64,000 nucleotides of DNA from Lolium rigidum (GCF_022539505.1 NC_061513.1:175738017-175802016), one strand, 5' to 3'; positions 22,521-34,470 are shown, numbered from the stretch's first letter. The notes: generated by a model from the letters alone, not told the origin. Program-made: numbers and translations.

Positions 22521-23768
22521 TTTCTTCGAACCTCACACTACAAGATTCGATGATAATACCGGAGGATACATCAAAGACTCTATAAGTGTGAGATTCGGCA
22601 TCGTAACCAACAAATATACCCTCCAAAGCTTTAGAAGCAAATTTAGATAGACGAACTCCTTTGATTTTGTAGAAACACTTACACCCGAACACCTTGAAGT
22701 ATGAGATATTAGGCTTGTTCCCGGTGAGTATTTCATATGGAGTCTTGTTCAAGCCCTTGCGGAGATAGAGCCGGTTAGAAGAATGACAAGCGGTGGAGAT
22801 AGCTTTGGCCCAAAAGTTATAGCGGGATTTATACTCCGCCATCATAGATCTTGCCATATCCATAAGAGTCCGGTTCTTCCTCTCCGCAACACCATTTTGT
22901 TGAGGGGTGTAAGCAACGGAATATTGATGTCGAATCCCCTCATCACTAAGAAAATCATTGAGTGTATAGTTCTTGAACTCGGAGCCGTTGTCACTTCTTA
23001 TTGCCATAATGAGGAGGTTGTGTTGGCGTTGCACCTCGGTAGCAAAGTCAATGAATATTTGTTGAGTCTCATCTTTCTTCTTGAGAAAGTAGACCCAAGT
23101 GTATCTTGAGTAGTCATCAACAATCACCAAGCAATGTTTCTTCGCACCAAGACTTGCATGAGAAACGGGACCAAAGAGATCCACATGAAGGAGCTCCAAG
23201 ATCCTCTTGGAAGAGATGATGGTCTTGCTTGGATGTGGAGAGTCATGCATTTTTCCTTCAACACAAGCCCTACAAACACGATCTTTGGCAAAAGACACAT
23301 TTTCCATTAGTCCCACAATATGGTTCCCCTTGTGAAGACTTTGCAAAATTCTCATGTTGACATGGGCCAAGAGGCGATGCCACAACCAACCCACATCCGC
23401 CTTTCCGAATAGGAACATCGCACTTGTCGTGGTGTTCCCCGAAAAATCCACCACATACAAGTTGTGTTCGTGATACCCAACGAAAGCGACTTTTAGAGTC
23501 TTGCTCCACAAGAGGACCACAATATCATTATCAATAAAGGCGGCGAAACCCATCTTGCCAAGGGCGGAAACGGAAAGCAAATTATAACCAAGGGTTTTGA
23601 CAAGCATGACATCCACAAGAGTAATGTTGTGTGCAACCACAACCTTGCCAAAACCCAATACCTCGGATGTAGAATTATCGCCAAAGGAGACGGTGATATT
23701 ATTTATATTGGGCCTCAACTCCTTGACGAGGTTCTTGCCACCAGTCATATGACTTGTACATCCACTAT
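22417..23768 (-). pseudogene. Copia protease end and integrase
   Basis: Starts in the aspartic protease at SGCTSHMTGG and goes through the pre-integrase zinc motif (WHRLLAHVN, then CRACVEGK). The integrase core follows: LLHVDLFGP, IRSDNGSEF and NGVAERKNRT, the D, D and E of the catalytic triad. Then come LNKTPYEIL and FGCKCF of the C-terminal part. Element B cut the protease: the first two bases of the catalytic Asp codon region and the following AGT form the 5-bp target duplication. The frame shifts into the RT near 22450. Confidence 0.9.
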
Positions 23769-25476
23769 TGATACGTCTCCGACGTATCGATAATTTCTTA
23801 TGTTCCATGCCACATTATTGATGTTATCTACATGTTTTATGCACACTTTATGTCATATTCGTGCATTTTCTGGAACTAACCTATTAACAAGATGCCGAAG
23901 TGCCAGCTCTCGTTTTCTGCTGTTTTTGGTTTCGAAATCCTAGTAACGAAATATTCTCGGAATCGGACGAAATCAAAGCCCAGGTTCCTATTTTTCCCGG
24001 AACCATCCAGAACACCCGAGAGCCGCCAAAGGGAAGCCCTGGGGGCCCCACACAACACCCTGGCGCGGCCAGAGGGGGGCCGCGCCGCCCTATGGTTTGG
24101 TGGCCCCAGGCCCCTACGAGGCTGCCCTTCCGCCTATTTAAAGCCTCCGTCGCGAAAACCCTATGACGAAGAACGAAACCCACAGAAACCTTCCAGAGCC
24201 GCCGCCATCGCGAAGCCAAGATCTGGGGGACAGGAGTCTCTGTTCCGGCACGCCGCCGGAACGGGAAGTACCCCGGAAGGCTTCTCCATCGACACCGCTG
24301 CCATCTCCACCGCCATCTTCATCACCGCTGCTGCTCCCATGAGGAGGGAGTAGTTCTCCATCGAGGCTCGGGGCTGTACCGGTAGCTATGTGGTTCATCT
24401 CTCTCCTATGTGCTTCAATACAATAATCTCATGAGTTGCCTTACATGATTGAGATTCATATGATGATGCTTGTAATCTAGATGTCATTATGCTAGTCAAG
24501 TGAGTTTTACTCATGTGATCTCCGGAGACTCCTTGTCCCACGTGTGTAAAGGTGACAGTGTGTGCACCGTGTGGGTCTCTTAGGCTATATTTCACGTAAT
24601 ACTTATTCACTCGTTATGAATGGCATAGTGAAGTGCTTATTTATATCTCTTTATGATTGCAATGTATTTTGTATCACAATTTATCTATGTCCTACTCTAG
24701 CAATCTTATTAAAGTAGTTTTATTCCTCCTACACGGTGTAATGGTGACAGTGTGTGCATCCGTGTTAGTACTTGGTGTATGCTATGATTATGATCTCTTG
24801 TAGATTATGAAGTTAACTATTGCTATGATGGTATTAATGTGATCTATTCCTCCTACATAGTGTGAAGGTGACAGTGTGCATACTATATTAGTACTTGGTT
24901 TAGTCTTATTGATCTTTCATGCACTTTAAGGTTATTTAAATATGAACATTGAATTGTGGAGCTTGTTAACTCCGGCATTGAGGACTCGTGTAATCCTACG
25001 CAATGTGTTCATCATCCAACAAGAGTGTAGAGTATGCATTTATCTATTCTGTTATGTGATCAATGTTGAGAGTGTCCACTAGTGAAAGTGTAATCCCTAG
25101 GCCTTGTTCCTAAATATCGCTATCGCTGCTTGTTTACTCGTTTTACTATGTTACTACCGTTGCAATACTACCACCATCAACTACACGCCGACAAGCTATT
25201 TTCCGGCACCGTTGCTACTGCTCATACTTATTTATACCACCTGTATTTCACTATCTCTTCGCCGAACTAGTGCACCTATTAGGTGTGTTGGGGACACAAG
25301 AGACTTCTTGCTTTGTGGTTGCAGTGGTTGCATGAGAGGGATATCTTTGACCTCTTCCTCCCCGAGATCGATAAACCTTGGGTGATCCACTTAAGGGAAA
25401 CTTGCTGCTGTTCTACAAACCTCTGCTCTTGGAGGCCCAACACTGTCTACAAGAATAGAAGCACCCGTAGACATCA
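23769..25476 (+). repeat. 5' LTR of element B
   Basis: 1708 bp. Starts TGATACGTCTCCGACGTATC, where GATACGTC and GACGTATC form a perfect hairpin arm pair, and ends GTAGACATCA. It contains a TATA-like CTATTTAAAG near 24132 and three diverged copies of a GTGTAA-GGTGACAGTGTG repeat (near 24544, 24738 and 24860). Confidence 0.92.
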
Positions 25477-25642
25477 AGCACTTTTCTGGCGCCGTTGCTG
25501 GGGAGGAAAGGTAAAAAGGCACTCATACTTCGGTTCCAGGTAACGTGATTCTTTCTAGCGCCATTGTGTTTGTGCTCGAAGCTATTTCCTTTAGATCCTG
25601 CAATTGCATCTTTTTGTTTCTTGTTTACACTAGTTTGGCATA

Positions 25643-26428
25643 ATGGACAACAATGAGCTTCTTATTCTATTTCCTGATTTAAAACATGGATTGTTTGATG
25701 CGAAAATTAAAAAACCTATGGAATCTTATTTGCATGCTGGTAGTAATATTAGTATGAACGCTTTGAACACCATTGTTGATAATGATATAGAAAGTTCTAA
25801 GCTTGGGGAAGCTGGTTTTCATGATCTTTTTAGTCCCCCAAGCATTGAGGAGAAAATTTTCTTTGATGATACTTTGCCTCCTATTTATGACGATTATAAT
25901 AGTGGTGTTTTGGTACAACCTACTATGGAGAGTAAATTTTATTGTGATTATACTATACCTCCTACACTTGATGAGAATAATAATGATAGCTACTTTGTTG
26001 AATTTGCTCCCGCTATTACTAATAAAATTGATTATGCTTATGTGGAGAGTAATAATTTTATGCATGAGACTCATGATAAGAAAGCTTTATGTGATGGTTA
26101 TATTGTTGAGTTTTCTCATGACACTACTGAAAGTTATTATGAGAGAGGAAAATATGGTTGTAGAAATTTTCATGTTACTAAAATGCCTCTCTATGTGCTG
26201 AAATTTTTGAAGCTACACTTATTTTATCTTCCTATGCTTGTCACTTTGCTCTTCTTGAACTTGTTTATTTACAAGATTCCTATGCATAGGAAGCATGTTA
26301 GACTTAAATGTGTTTTGAATTTGCCTTTTGATGCTTCTTTTGCTTCAACTACTATTTCTTGCGAGTGCATCATTAAAACTGCTGAGCCCATCTTAACGGC
26401 TATAAAGAAAGAACTTCTTGGGAGATAA
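25643..26428 (+). CDS. Unknown ORF carried by element B
   Basis: 261 codons, a single open frame with a good start context. The N-terminal two thirds is acidic and Tyr/Asp-rich, with an internal repeat (FFDDTLPPIYDDYN and FYCDYTIPPTLDENN) and a VEFAPAITNKIDYAYVE block. Near residues 190-212 is a hydrophobic run (LHLFYLPMLVTLLFLNLFIY) that could span a membrane, followed by a basic HRKHVRLK. No gag, protease, RT or integrase motif is present, and I know no named family. It occupies the place where element A has gag and ends just before the shared motif GGGAGATAACCCAT. It could be a captured host gene or a degraded retroviral-type gene; that is open. Confidence 0.6.
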   Translation: MDNNELLILFPDLKHGLFDAKIKKPMESYLHAGSNISMNALNTIVDNDIESSKLGEAGFHDLFSPPSIEEKIFFDDTLPPIYDDYNSGVLVQPTMESKFYCDYTIPPTLDENNNDSYFVEFAPAITNKIDYAYVESNNFMHETHDKKALCDGYIVEFSHDTTESYYERGKYGCRNFHVTKMPLYVLKFLKLHLFYLPMLVTLLFLNLFIYKIPMHRKHVRLKCVLNLPFDASFASTTISCECIIKTAEPILTAIKKELLGR

Positions 26429-28942
26429 CCCATGTGTTATTTTGCTACAGTACTTTGTTTTATATTTGTGTCTTGGAAGTTGTTTACTACTGTAGCAACA
26501 TCTCCTTATCTTAGTTTTGAGTTTTGTTGTGCCAAGTAAAGTCTTTGATAGTAAAGTAAGTACTAGATTTGGATTACTGCGCAGTTCCAGATTTCTTTGC
26601 TGTCACGAATCTGGGTCTACCTCCCTGTAGGTAGCTCAGAAAATTAAGACAATTTACGTGCGTGATCCTCAGATATGTACGCAACTTTCATTCAATTTGA
26701 GCATTTTCATTTGAGCAAGTCTGGTGGCCTAATAAAATCCATATTTACGGACTGTTCTGTTTTGACAGATTCTGCCTTTTATTTCGCATTGCCTCTTTTG
26801 CTATGTTGGATGAATTTCTTTGATCCATTAATGTCCAGTAGCTTTATGCAATGTCCAGAAGTGTTAAGAATGATTGTGTCACCTCTGAACATGTTTATTT
26901 TTATTGTGCACTAACCCTCTAATGAGTTGTTTCGAGTTTGGTGTGGAGGAAGTTTTCAAGGATCAAGAGAGGAGTATGATGCAATATGATCAAGGAGAGT
27001 GAAAGCTCTAAGCTTGGGGATGCCCCGGTGGTTCACCCCTGCATATTATAAGAAGACTCAAGCGTCTAAGCTTGGGGATGCCCAAGGCATCCCCTTCTTC
27101 ATCGACAAATTATCAGGTTCCTTCTCTTGAAACTATATTTTTATTCGGTCACATCTTATGTACTTTACTTGGAGTGTCTGTGTGCTTTTGTTTTTGTTTT
27201 TGTTTGAATAAATGCTTGTGTGGGAGAGAGACACGCTCCGCTGGTTCATATGAACACATGTGTTCTTAGCTTTTAATTTTCATGGCGAAGGTTGAAACTG
27301 CTTCGTTAATTGTTATATGGTTGGAAACGGAAAATGCTACATGTAGTATTTGGTATGATGTCTTTAATAATGTGATACTTGGCAATTGTTGTGCTCTTTT
27401 TTAAGCTCTTGCATCATATACTTTGCACCTATTAATGAAAAAATACATGGATCTTGTTAAAATTTGGTTTGCATGAGTGGTTTCTCTAGAGTCTAGATAT
27501 TTTCTAGTGAGGCGTTTGAACAACAGGGAAGACAATGTATAGTCTTATAATGCTTGTAATATGCCTTTTATGTAAGTTTTGATGTACTAGTTTATGCTTG
27601 TGTTTTCTTCAAACAACCTTGCTAGCCTAAGACTTGTATCGAGAGGGAGTACTTCTCATGCATCCAAAATCCTTGAGCCAACCACTATGCCATTTGTGTC
27701 CACCATACCTACCTACTACATGGTATTTATCCGCCATTTCAAAGTAAATTGCTTGAGTGCTACCTTTAAAATTCCATCATTCACCTTTGCAATATATAGC
27801 TCATGGGACAAATAGCTTAAAAACTATTGTGGTATTGAATATGTACTTATGCACTTTATCTCTTATTAAGTTGCTTGTTGTGCGATAACCATGCTTCTCG
27901 GGGACGCCATCAACTATTCTTTGTTGAATATCATGTGAGTTGCTATGCATGTCCGTCTTGTCCGAAGTAAGAGAGATCTACCACCTTTATGGTTGGAGCA
28001 TGCATATTGTTAGAGAAGAACATTGGGCCGCTAACTAAAGCCATGATTCATGGTGGAAGTTTCAGTTTTGGACATATATCCTTAATCTCATATGAGAATA
28101 ATAGTTGTTGCCACATGCTTATGCATTAAAGAGGAGTCCATTATCTGTTGTCCATGTTGTCCCGGTATGGATGTCTAAGTTGAGAATAATCAAAAGCGAG
28201 AAATCCAAAATGCGAGCTTTCTCCTTAGACCTTTGTACAGGCGGCATGGAGGTACCCCATTGTGACACTTGGTTAAAACATGTGTATTGCGATGATCCGG
28301 TAGTCCAAGCTAATTAGGACAAGGTGCGGACACTATTAGTATACTATGCATGAGACTTGCAACTTGTAAGATATAATTTACATAACTCATATGCTTTATT
28401 ACTACCGTTGACAAAATTGTTTCATGTTTTCAAAATAAAAGCTCTAGCACAAATATAGCAATCGATGCTTTCCTCTTTGAAGGACCATTCTTTTACCTTT
28501 TATGTTGAGTCAGTTCACCTATCTCTCTCCACCTCAAGAAGCCAACACTTGTGTGAACTGTGCATTGATTCCTACATACTTGCATATTGCACTTGTTATA
28601 TTACTCTATGTTGACAATTATCCATGATATACATGTTACAAGTTGAAAGCAACCGCTGAAACTTCATCTTCATTTGTGTTGCTTCAATACCTCTACTTTG
28701 AATTATTGCTTTATGAGTTAACTCTTATGCAAGACTTATTGATGCTTGTCTTTAAGTACTATTCATGAAAAGTCTTTGCTTTATGATTCAGTTGTTTACT
28801 CATGTCATTACCATTGTTTTGATCGCTGCATTCATTACATATGTTTACAATATGATCAAGTTTATGATGGCATGTCACTCCGAAATTATCTTTGTTATCG
28901 TTTTACCTGCTCGGGACGAGCAGGAACTAAGCTTGGGGATGC
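26429..28942 (+). other. Non-coding internal region of element B
   Basis: Follows the ORF with GGGAGATAACCCAT and is homologous, in inverse orientation, to the matching part of element A. AAGCTTGGGGATGC occurs three times (27010-27023, 27068-27081 and 28929-28942); only the last abuts the LTR and can be the polypurine primer. No coding region. Confidence 0.75.
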
Positions 28943-30655
28943 TGATACGTCTCCGACGTATCGATAATTTCTTATGTTCCATGCCACATTATTGATGTTA
29001 TCTACATGTTTTATGCACACTTTATGTCATATTCGTGCATTTTCTGGAACTAACCTATTAACAAGATGCCGAAGTGCCAGTTCCTGTTTTCTGCTGTTTT
29101 TGGTTTCAGAAATCCTAGTAACGAAATATTCTCGGAATCGGACGAAATCAAAGCCCAGGTTCCTATTTTTCCCGGAACCATCCAGAACACCCGAGAGCCG
29201 CCAAAGGGAAGCCACGGGGGCCCCACACACACTGCCGGCGCGGCCGGAGGGGGGCCGCGCCGCCCTATGGTGTGGTGGCCCCGTGCCCCCTCCGAGGCTG
29301 CCCTTCCGCCTATTTAAAGCCTCCGTCGCGAAAACCCTATGACGAAGAACGAAACCCACGAGAAACCTTCCGGAGCCGCCGCCATCGCGAAGCCAAGATC
29401 CGGGGGACAGGAGTCTCCGTTCCGGCACGCCGCCGGAACGGGGAAGTGCCCCGGAAGGCTTCTCCATCGACACCGCTGCCATCTCCACCGCCATCTTCAT
29501 CACCGCTGCTGCTCCCATGAGGAGGGAGTAGTTCTCCATCGAGGCTCGGGGCTCTACCGGTAGCTATGTGGTTCATTTCTCTCCTATGTGCTTCAATACA
29601 ATAATCTCATGAGATGCCTTACATGATTGAGATTCATATGATGATGCTTGTAATCTAGATGTCATTATGCTAGTCAAGTGAGTTTTACTCATGTGATCTC
29701 CGGAGACTCCTTGTCCCACGTGTGTAAAGGTGACAAGTGTGTGCACCGTGTGGGTCTCTTAGGCTATATTTCAAAGAATACTTATTCACCGTTATGAATG
29801 GCGTAGTGAAGTGCTTATTTATATCTCTTTATGATTGCAATGTATTTTGTATCACAATTTATCTATGTGCTACTCTAGCAATGTTATTAAAGTAGTTTTA
29901 TTCCTCCTACACGGTGTAATGGTGAAAGTGTGTGCATCCGTGTTAGTACTTGGTGTATGCTATGATTATGATCTCTTGTAGATTATGAAGTTAACTATTG
30001 CTATGATGGTATTAATGTGATCTATTCCTCCTACATAGTGTGAAGGTGACAGTAGTGCATACTATGTTAGTACTTGGTTTAGTCTTATTGATCTTTCATG
30101 CACTCTAAGGTTATTTAAATATGAACATTGAATTGTGGAGCTTGTTAACTCCGGCATTGAGGATTCGTGTAATCCTATGCAATGTGTTCATCATCCAACA
30201 AGAGTGTAGAGTATGCATTTATCTATTCTGTTATGTGATCAATGTTGAGAGTGTCCACTAGTGAAAGTGTAATCCCTAGGCCTTGTTCCTAAATATCGCT
30301 ATCGTTGCTTGTTTACTCGTTTTATCGTGTTACTATCGCTGCAATACTACCACCATCAACTACACGCCAGCAAGCTATTTTCCGGCACCGTTGCTACCGC
30401 TCATACTTATTCATACCACCCGTATTTCACTATCTCTTCGCCGAACTAGTGCACCTATTAGGTGTGTTGGGGACACAAGAGACTTCTTGCTTTGTGGTTG
30501 CAGTGGTTGCATGAGAGGGATATCTTTGACCTCTTCCTCCCTGAGATCGATAAACCTTGGGTGATCCACTTAAGGGAAACTTGCTGCTGTTCTACAAACC
30601 TCTGCTCTTGGAGGCCCAACACTGTCTACAAGAATAGAAGCACCCGTAGACATCA
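28943..30655 (+). repeat. 3' LTR of element B
   Basis: 1713 bp, close to the 5' LTR. Differences cluster in the GC-rich part (CTGGGGGCCCC against CACGGGGGCCCC) and at single bases elsewhere, implying an insertion that is not brand new. Confidence 0.92.
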
Positions 30656-30660
30656 ACTAT

Positions 30661-31297
30661 CAAGTACCCATTTTGAACCTCCGGCGGCATAGTCCTATAT
30701 GAGATCAATTCTTGGATTTAGGTACCCATTTCTCAATGGGTCCTATTTTGTTAGCAACGAGGGTCTTTGGGACCCAAATAGACCAAGCAACATAACCATC
30801 ATATGGGCCAACATATTTAGCATAAACATCACCATAATAATCTTTAAATAGAACATAGTGAGGGTTAGCATTTCCCGCATCATCATCATTAATGGTTTTG
30901 CCCTTAGGAGCTTCACCATTAGTGATGACTTTCTTCTTCTCTTGTGCGGGCTTGGCCTTTTGCTTGTTTGCCTTCTTTGCCTTGGCATTATAACCAAGGC
31001 CCTCCTTCCCATTGTTTGATCTTTGCTTTCCAAAGAAAGTTTACTTTGGGGAGAGGAGGCCTTAGCAAGTTCATCCTTCAACCTAGCATTTTCCTCAATA
31101 ATATTTGCATGATCACATGAGGGGGTAGAGGAACTAGGGACATCATATGAAGCAAGCCTAATTTGAAGTTGCTCATAAGACTTGGATAGGAGAGTGTATT
31201 CACTCTTCAAAGCTTTGTGAGCTTTGTCTAGTTCATCTAGATCCTTCACAAGTTTCTCATGATCAACACCAAATTGGGCCTTTTCCTTTTTAAGCAC
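30661..31297 (-). pseudogene. Copia gag C-terminal coiled-coil part
   Basis: Reads DHEKLVKDLDELDKAHKALK and NIIEENARLKDELAKASSP, a heptad-rich coiled coil typical of the extended gag of Sireviruses. A Lys/Arg-rich tract with KRRRKS follows in a shifted frame. The region should join the gag frame at 31459, but stops and frameshifts separate them (about 160 bp of Ser/Glu-rich sequence between). The far end is cut by element B. Confidence 0.75.
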
Positions 31298-31458
31298 TTT
31301 AGTCTTAGCCCTAGCAAGATCTCTAGCTTTGATGAGTTTGTTAATTTTATATTGAGGCTCTTCAATAGTTTCTAGCCTCTCTTCAAGAGAAGCTATAGTT
31401 TCTTGACTTTCCTCAAGAGCATTTTTAAGAGCATGGATTTCAAGAGAGTCTTCTCTCT

Positions 31459-33429
31459 CTATTTGACATTTTTCTCAAGAGTATCATTTAGTTGAGCTAT
31501 ACGAACCATGAGATTTGAAACATGCTTTTTAGTGTTACCATGTAAGTTAAGAATGAATGCATCAAACTCTAGCATTTCTTGTTTCACTTTTAGACTAGCA
31601 TGATCAACCCCTAGATCACTTATGTTAGGCATAGAGGGGCTAGGAGATGATACCTCGGAGGATTTAGCCATGAGGCAACTTTCTTCCTCCACATGAATGA
31701 CCTCATTTGGGGATTCACTTGGTGATGAAGAGTTAGTGGAGAGGGAGGCAAGAGCGACCAATCCATTAGAGGTTGCATCTTCTTCATCATCAACATCATC
31801 ATCTCCGGATGTATATTCTTCTTGAGTTGATAGCACAATAGATGTGTCCAAGGTAGACCTTGCCATGAAGCAATGTGCATTCTTGATATGAGGGTTCTCA
31901 TTGGGGGATTCAAAGAGAGATGAAGAGGGAGTGTTGGTAGTGACAATGGCGGCCACTTCCTTTGAGCTTTCTTCTTCTTCATCATCACTAGAACTTTCAA
32001 CTTCATCGGAAGAATATTCTTCCCTAGTCACTAGCACAACTCTTGAGGGCCTCTTGCCCTTCTTGCTCTTGTTGTTGTAGAATTTCTTGTTGGGGGCTTT
32101 TGAATATTTGCCCTTTGAGTCTTTGCTCTTGTCCTTGGGAATGAGCCTTCCATTATGAGACTCCCTATTCTCATAGGGGCATTCGGCGATGAAATGGCGC
32201 TTGTCATCACAGTTGTAGCATGATATTGTTCTTGGACCAAAGCTAGTGAACCCACTTTTGTTGTTTCTCTTGATGTTGTCTTCCTTGGCCTTGGAAGGAT
32301 CAACCCAAAAGGACTTTGCATGGAAAGCCATGTGATCATTGTAGTGGAGTTCCAAGTCTTCCGGATAGGACATACTCCAAGGTGCCCTATATTGTTCTTG
32401 AGGGTACACTTCTTCTACGGAGTTGACCGTCAAGGCAAGATTGTTCCCTTTTGACATACCAATGGCACGATTGCGGGAATCACGGGAGTTTTGCTTGAGC
32501 ACCTTGAGGGCTTGCATCTCGTGCACGGCTTGTTGAGAAGTGAGAGAGGAATAGCATTCTCTCCCAACTAGAGTCTTGACATCAATGGGTTCAAACGGCA
32601 TCATGCAATCGATGTACTTATCCTTGATCCAAGAGTCATTGATGTGGGTGGCACTCACATTCCGGAAAGCATCGGCAACGGTGAGAAGCCTTCCATACAT
32701 GGCTTCATGATCTTCATCCGGTAGCCTCATGAATCCTTCGGCTTGATTCCGAAGATAATTGTACTTGTTCCTTCTCATGCTATCACTTCCAATGCAACTA
32801 GCGGCCAAACCATCCCAAGCTTCCTTGGCGGTGGTGAAATTCCGAACACGAGACAATTCTTTTGTCCCCACACTAGTTTGAATCATGTGCAAGGCGGTGT
32901 CATTGAGTTGACTATCAACCGCTTCTCTTCTAGTCAACTTGTCGGGGTTGTATGGCTTGAAGCCTTCCACGATGATTCTCCAAAGTTCATTGGAGGCACT
33001 GCGAACATGAGAACGAAACTCAAATTGCCAAGTATCGTAATCTTTCAAATTAAACTTAGGTGGGTCGCCCCTAATGTTTATATGAGGATGGGGAACCGGG
33101 ATATCGGGAGATAGGAAAGGCGGAGCCACTCGATTGTAGCTGTCACCTCCACTAGTTCCCCTAGGAGATGCAATGGGAGATTTGATAGTAGTTGAGTTAT
33201 CACCATCCATGGGTTTGGTAGAGGCGGGTAATGCCGAAGCACCTCCCTCTTCTAACACACCCGTGTCCTTTACCTCTACGGCGGGAGTCATGGGAGGGAC
33301 CGGAGTCAAAAGCTCGGAAATCATTTTTCTCATGCTTTCCATTTGAGCTTCCATGGAGGACCTCAACGAATTGATGTCATCCATGGTGACCATCTTAGCG
33401 GCCTCCTCCGCAGGCCCATCGTCCGGCAT
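31459..33429 (-). CDS. Copia gag polyprotein (long frame)
   Basis: 656 codons starting about 36 bp after the primer binding site. Gag motifs include FNLKDYDTWQFEFRSHV, LWRIIVEGF, TAKEAWDGLAA and MRRNKYNYLRNQAEGFMR, followed by a CCHC zinc knuckle (CYNCDDKRHFIAEC). A Lys-rich stretch and a Ser/Glu-rich acidic tail with repeated SSDDEEEESS-like segments follow. It would form the particle shell and package RNA. The frame ends in TAA before the coiled-coil part, so this gag is truncated compared with the expected full-length protein. Closest type: Sirevirus gag. Confidence 0.85.
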   Translation of the reverse strand: MPDDGPAEEAAKMVTMDDINSLRSSMEAQMESMRKMISELLTPVPPMTPAVEVKDTGVLEEGGASALPASTKPMDGDNSTTIKSPIASPRGTSGGDSYNRVAPPFLSPDIPVPHPHINIRGDPPKFNLKDYDTWQFEFRSHVRSASNELWRIIVEGFKPYNPDKLTRREAVDSQLNDTALHMIQTSVGTKELSRVRNFTTAKEAWDGLAASCIGSDSMRRNKYNYLRNQAEGFMRLPDEDHEAMYGRLLTVADAFRNVSATHINDSWIKDKYIDCMMPFEPIDVKTLVGRECYSSLTSQQAVHEMQALKVLKQNSRDSRNRAIGMSKGNNLALTVNSVEEVYPQEQYRAPWSMSYPEDLELHYNDHMAFHAKSFWVDPSKAKEDNIKRNNKSGFTSFGPRTISCYNCDDKRHFIAECPYENRESHNGRLIPKDKSKDSKGKYSKAPNKKFYNNKSKKGKRPSRVVLVTREEYSSDEVESSSDDEEEESSKEVAAIVTTNTPSSSLFESPNENPHIKNAHCFMARSTLDTSIVLSTQEEYTSGDDDVDDEEDATSNGLVALASLSTNSSSPSESPNEVIHVEEESCLMAKSSEVSSPSPSMPNISDLGVDHASLKVKQEMLEFDAFILNLHGNTKKHVSNLMVRIAQLNDTLEKNVK

Positions 33430-33464
33430 ACTCTTAGGCGGTTAAGCCCGAAATAAGAGCCGAG

Positions 33465-33476
33465 GCTCTGATACCA
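33465..33476 (-). other. Primer binding site, initiator tRNA-Met type
   Basis: TGGTATCAGAGC on the minus strand, the classic plant retrotransposon site complementary to the 3' end of initiator tRNA-Met. It lies two bases from the end of the LTR, exactly where minus-strand synthesis would start. Confidence 0.95.
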
Positions 33477-34204
33477 ATTGAAAGGATCGTATGCCGCATC
33501 TAGAGGGGGGGTGAATAGGTGCTAACCAATTTTTAGTTCTTTTTCAATTTAGGCTTGACACAAAGGTAAATTCTCTAGATATGCAACTAAGTGAATTTAC
33601 CTATATGACAAGGTTACCAACTAAGCAAGATATAGCTACGCAATATATAGGAGATAGAATAGGATAGAGGTAACCGAGAGTGGAGCACGCGATGACACGG
33701 AGATGATTCCCGTAATTCCCTTCCTTTGCAAGAAGGTACGTCTACGTTTGGAGGAGTGTGGTTGCTACGAAAGTCAAACCAACAGCCACGAAGGCTTCAC
33801 TCAGATCTCCTGTGAGCAACGTCACGAAGGCCTAGCCCACTTCCACTAAGGGATTTCATCGAGGCGGGAACCGGGCCTTTACAAGGTTCTTGGGGCACAC
33901 ATCCACAACCAAATTGGAGGCTCCCAAATCTGTAACAACACAACAATCAACAACAATACATCAACAACAATCAACTAGGGATCCAAAGAGAAACACTAGC
34001 AAGGGGGCCCTCAAGCATATGAGGGGGAAATGAAAAATGCTTCGGTGAGGATGTAGATCGGGGTCTTCTCCTTCGATTCTCCAAAGCACAAGTGATTTGG
34101 GTGGTTGAGGGAGGAGATCTGGCTATTTTGGTGTTCTTGGTGGCTCAACAATGGTGGATGAAGTTCTTAGGGTTTGAGCCACATTCCAAGGTAGGTGAAG
34201 GGGC

Positions 34205-34213
34205 TTATTTATA
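34205..34213 (-). promoter_or_regulatory. TATA box in the copia LTR
   Basis: TATAAATAA on the minus strand, preceded by GGTGGGG. Placed about 410 bp into the LTR, it would start transcription toward gag. Confidence 0.6.
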
Positions 34214-34244
34214 CCCCACCAACTTTTCTGCCCGTTGGGGGGGA

Positions 34245-34470
34245 ATCGCCGGCAGCTGCCGGCCTTGAGACGCCAGCAGTGCCGGCCACTTTTCTGAATC
34301 AGCAGGTCGACGATCAGGCCGGCGCTGCCGGGCCAGAAACGCCGGCAGTGCCGGGGTGCACTCACCGGCGATGCCGGGGTGCACTCACCGGCAGTGCCGG
34401 CCCGGAATCACCGAGCGTGCCGGGGTGCACACACGGCGTGCCGGCCCGTTGTTGCCGGCGATGCCGGCCG
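34245..34470. repeat. GC-rich short repeats in the copia U3
   Basis: Multiple copies of GCCGGC(A/G)(G/A)TGCCGG and TGCCGGGGTGCACTCACCGG lie directly upstream of the TATA box in the direction of transcription. They could be an enhancer-like repeat; the wording is inference. Confidence 0.6.

Larger units (their letters stand above)
23769..30655 (+). mobile_element. LTR retrotransposon B (non-autonomous, novel cargo ORF)
   Basis: 6887 bp with LTRs 23769-25476 and 28943-30655 and a perfect 5-bp target duplication ACTAT (23764-23768 and 30656-30660). The primer-binding zone TCTGGCGCCGTTGCTGGGG starts near 25485. AAGCTTGGGGATGC at 28929-28942 precedes the 3' LTR. The only long frame is 25643-26428, not gag or pol. 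The element therefore relies on proteins supplied elsewhere. It lies in the opposite direction to the host copia and to element A. Confidence 0.92.
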
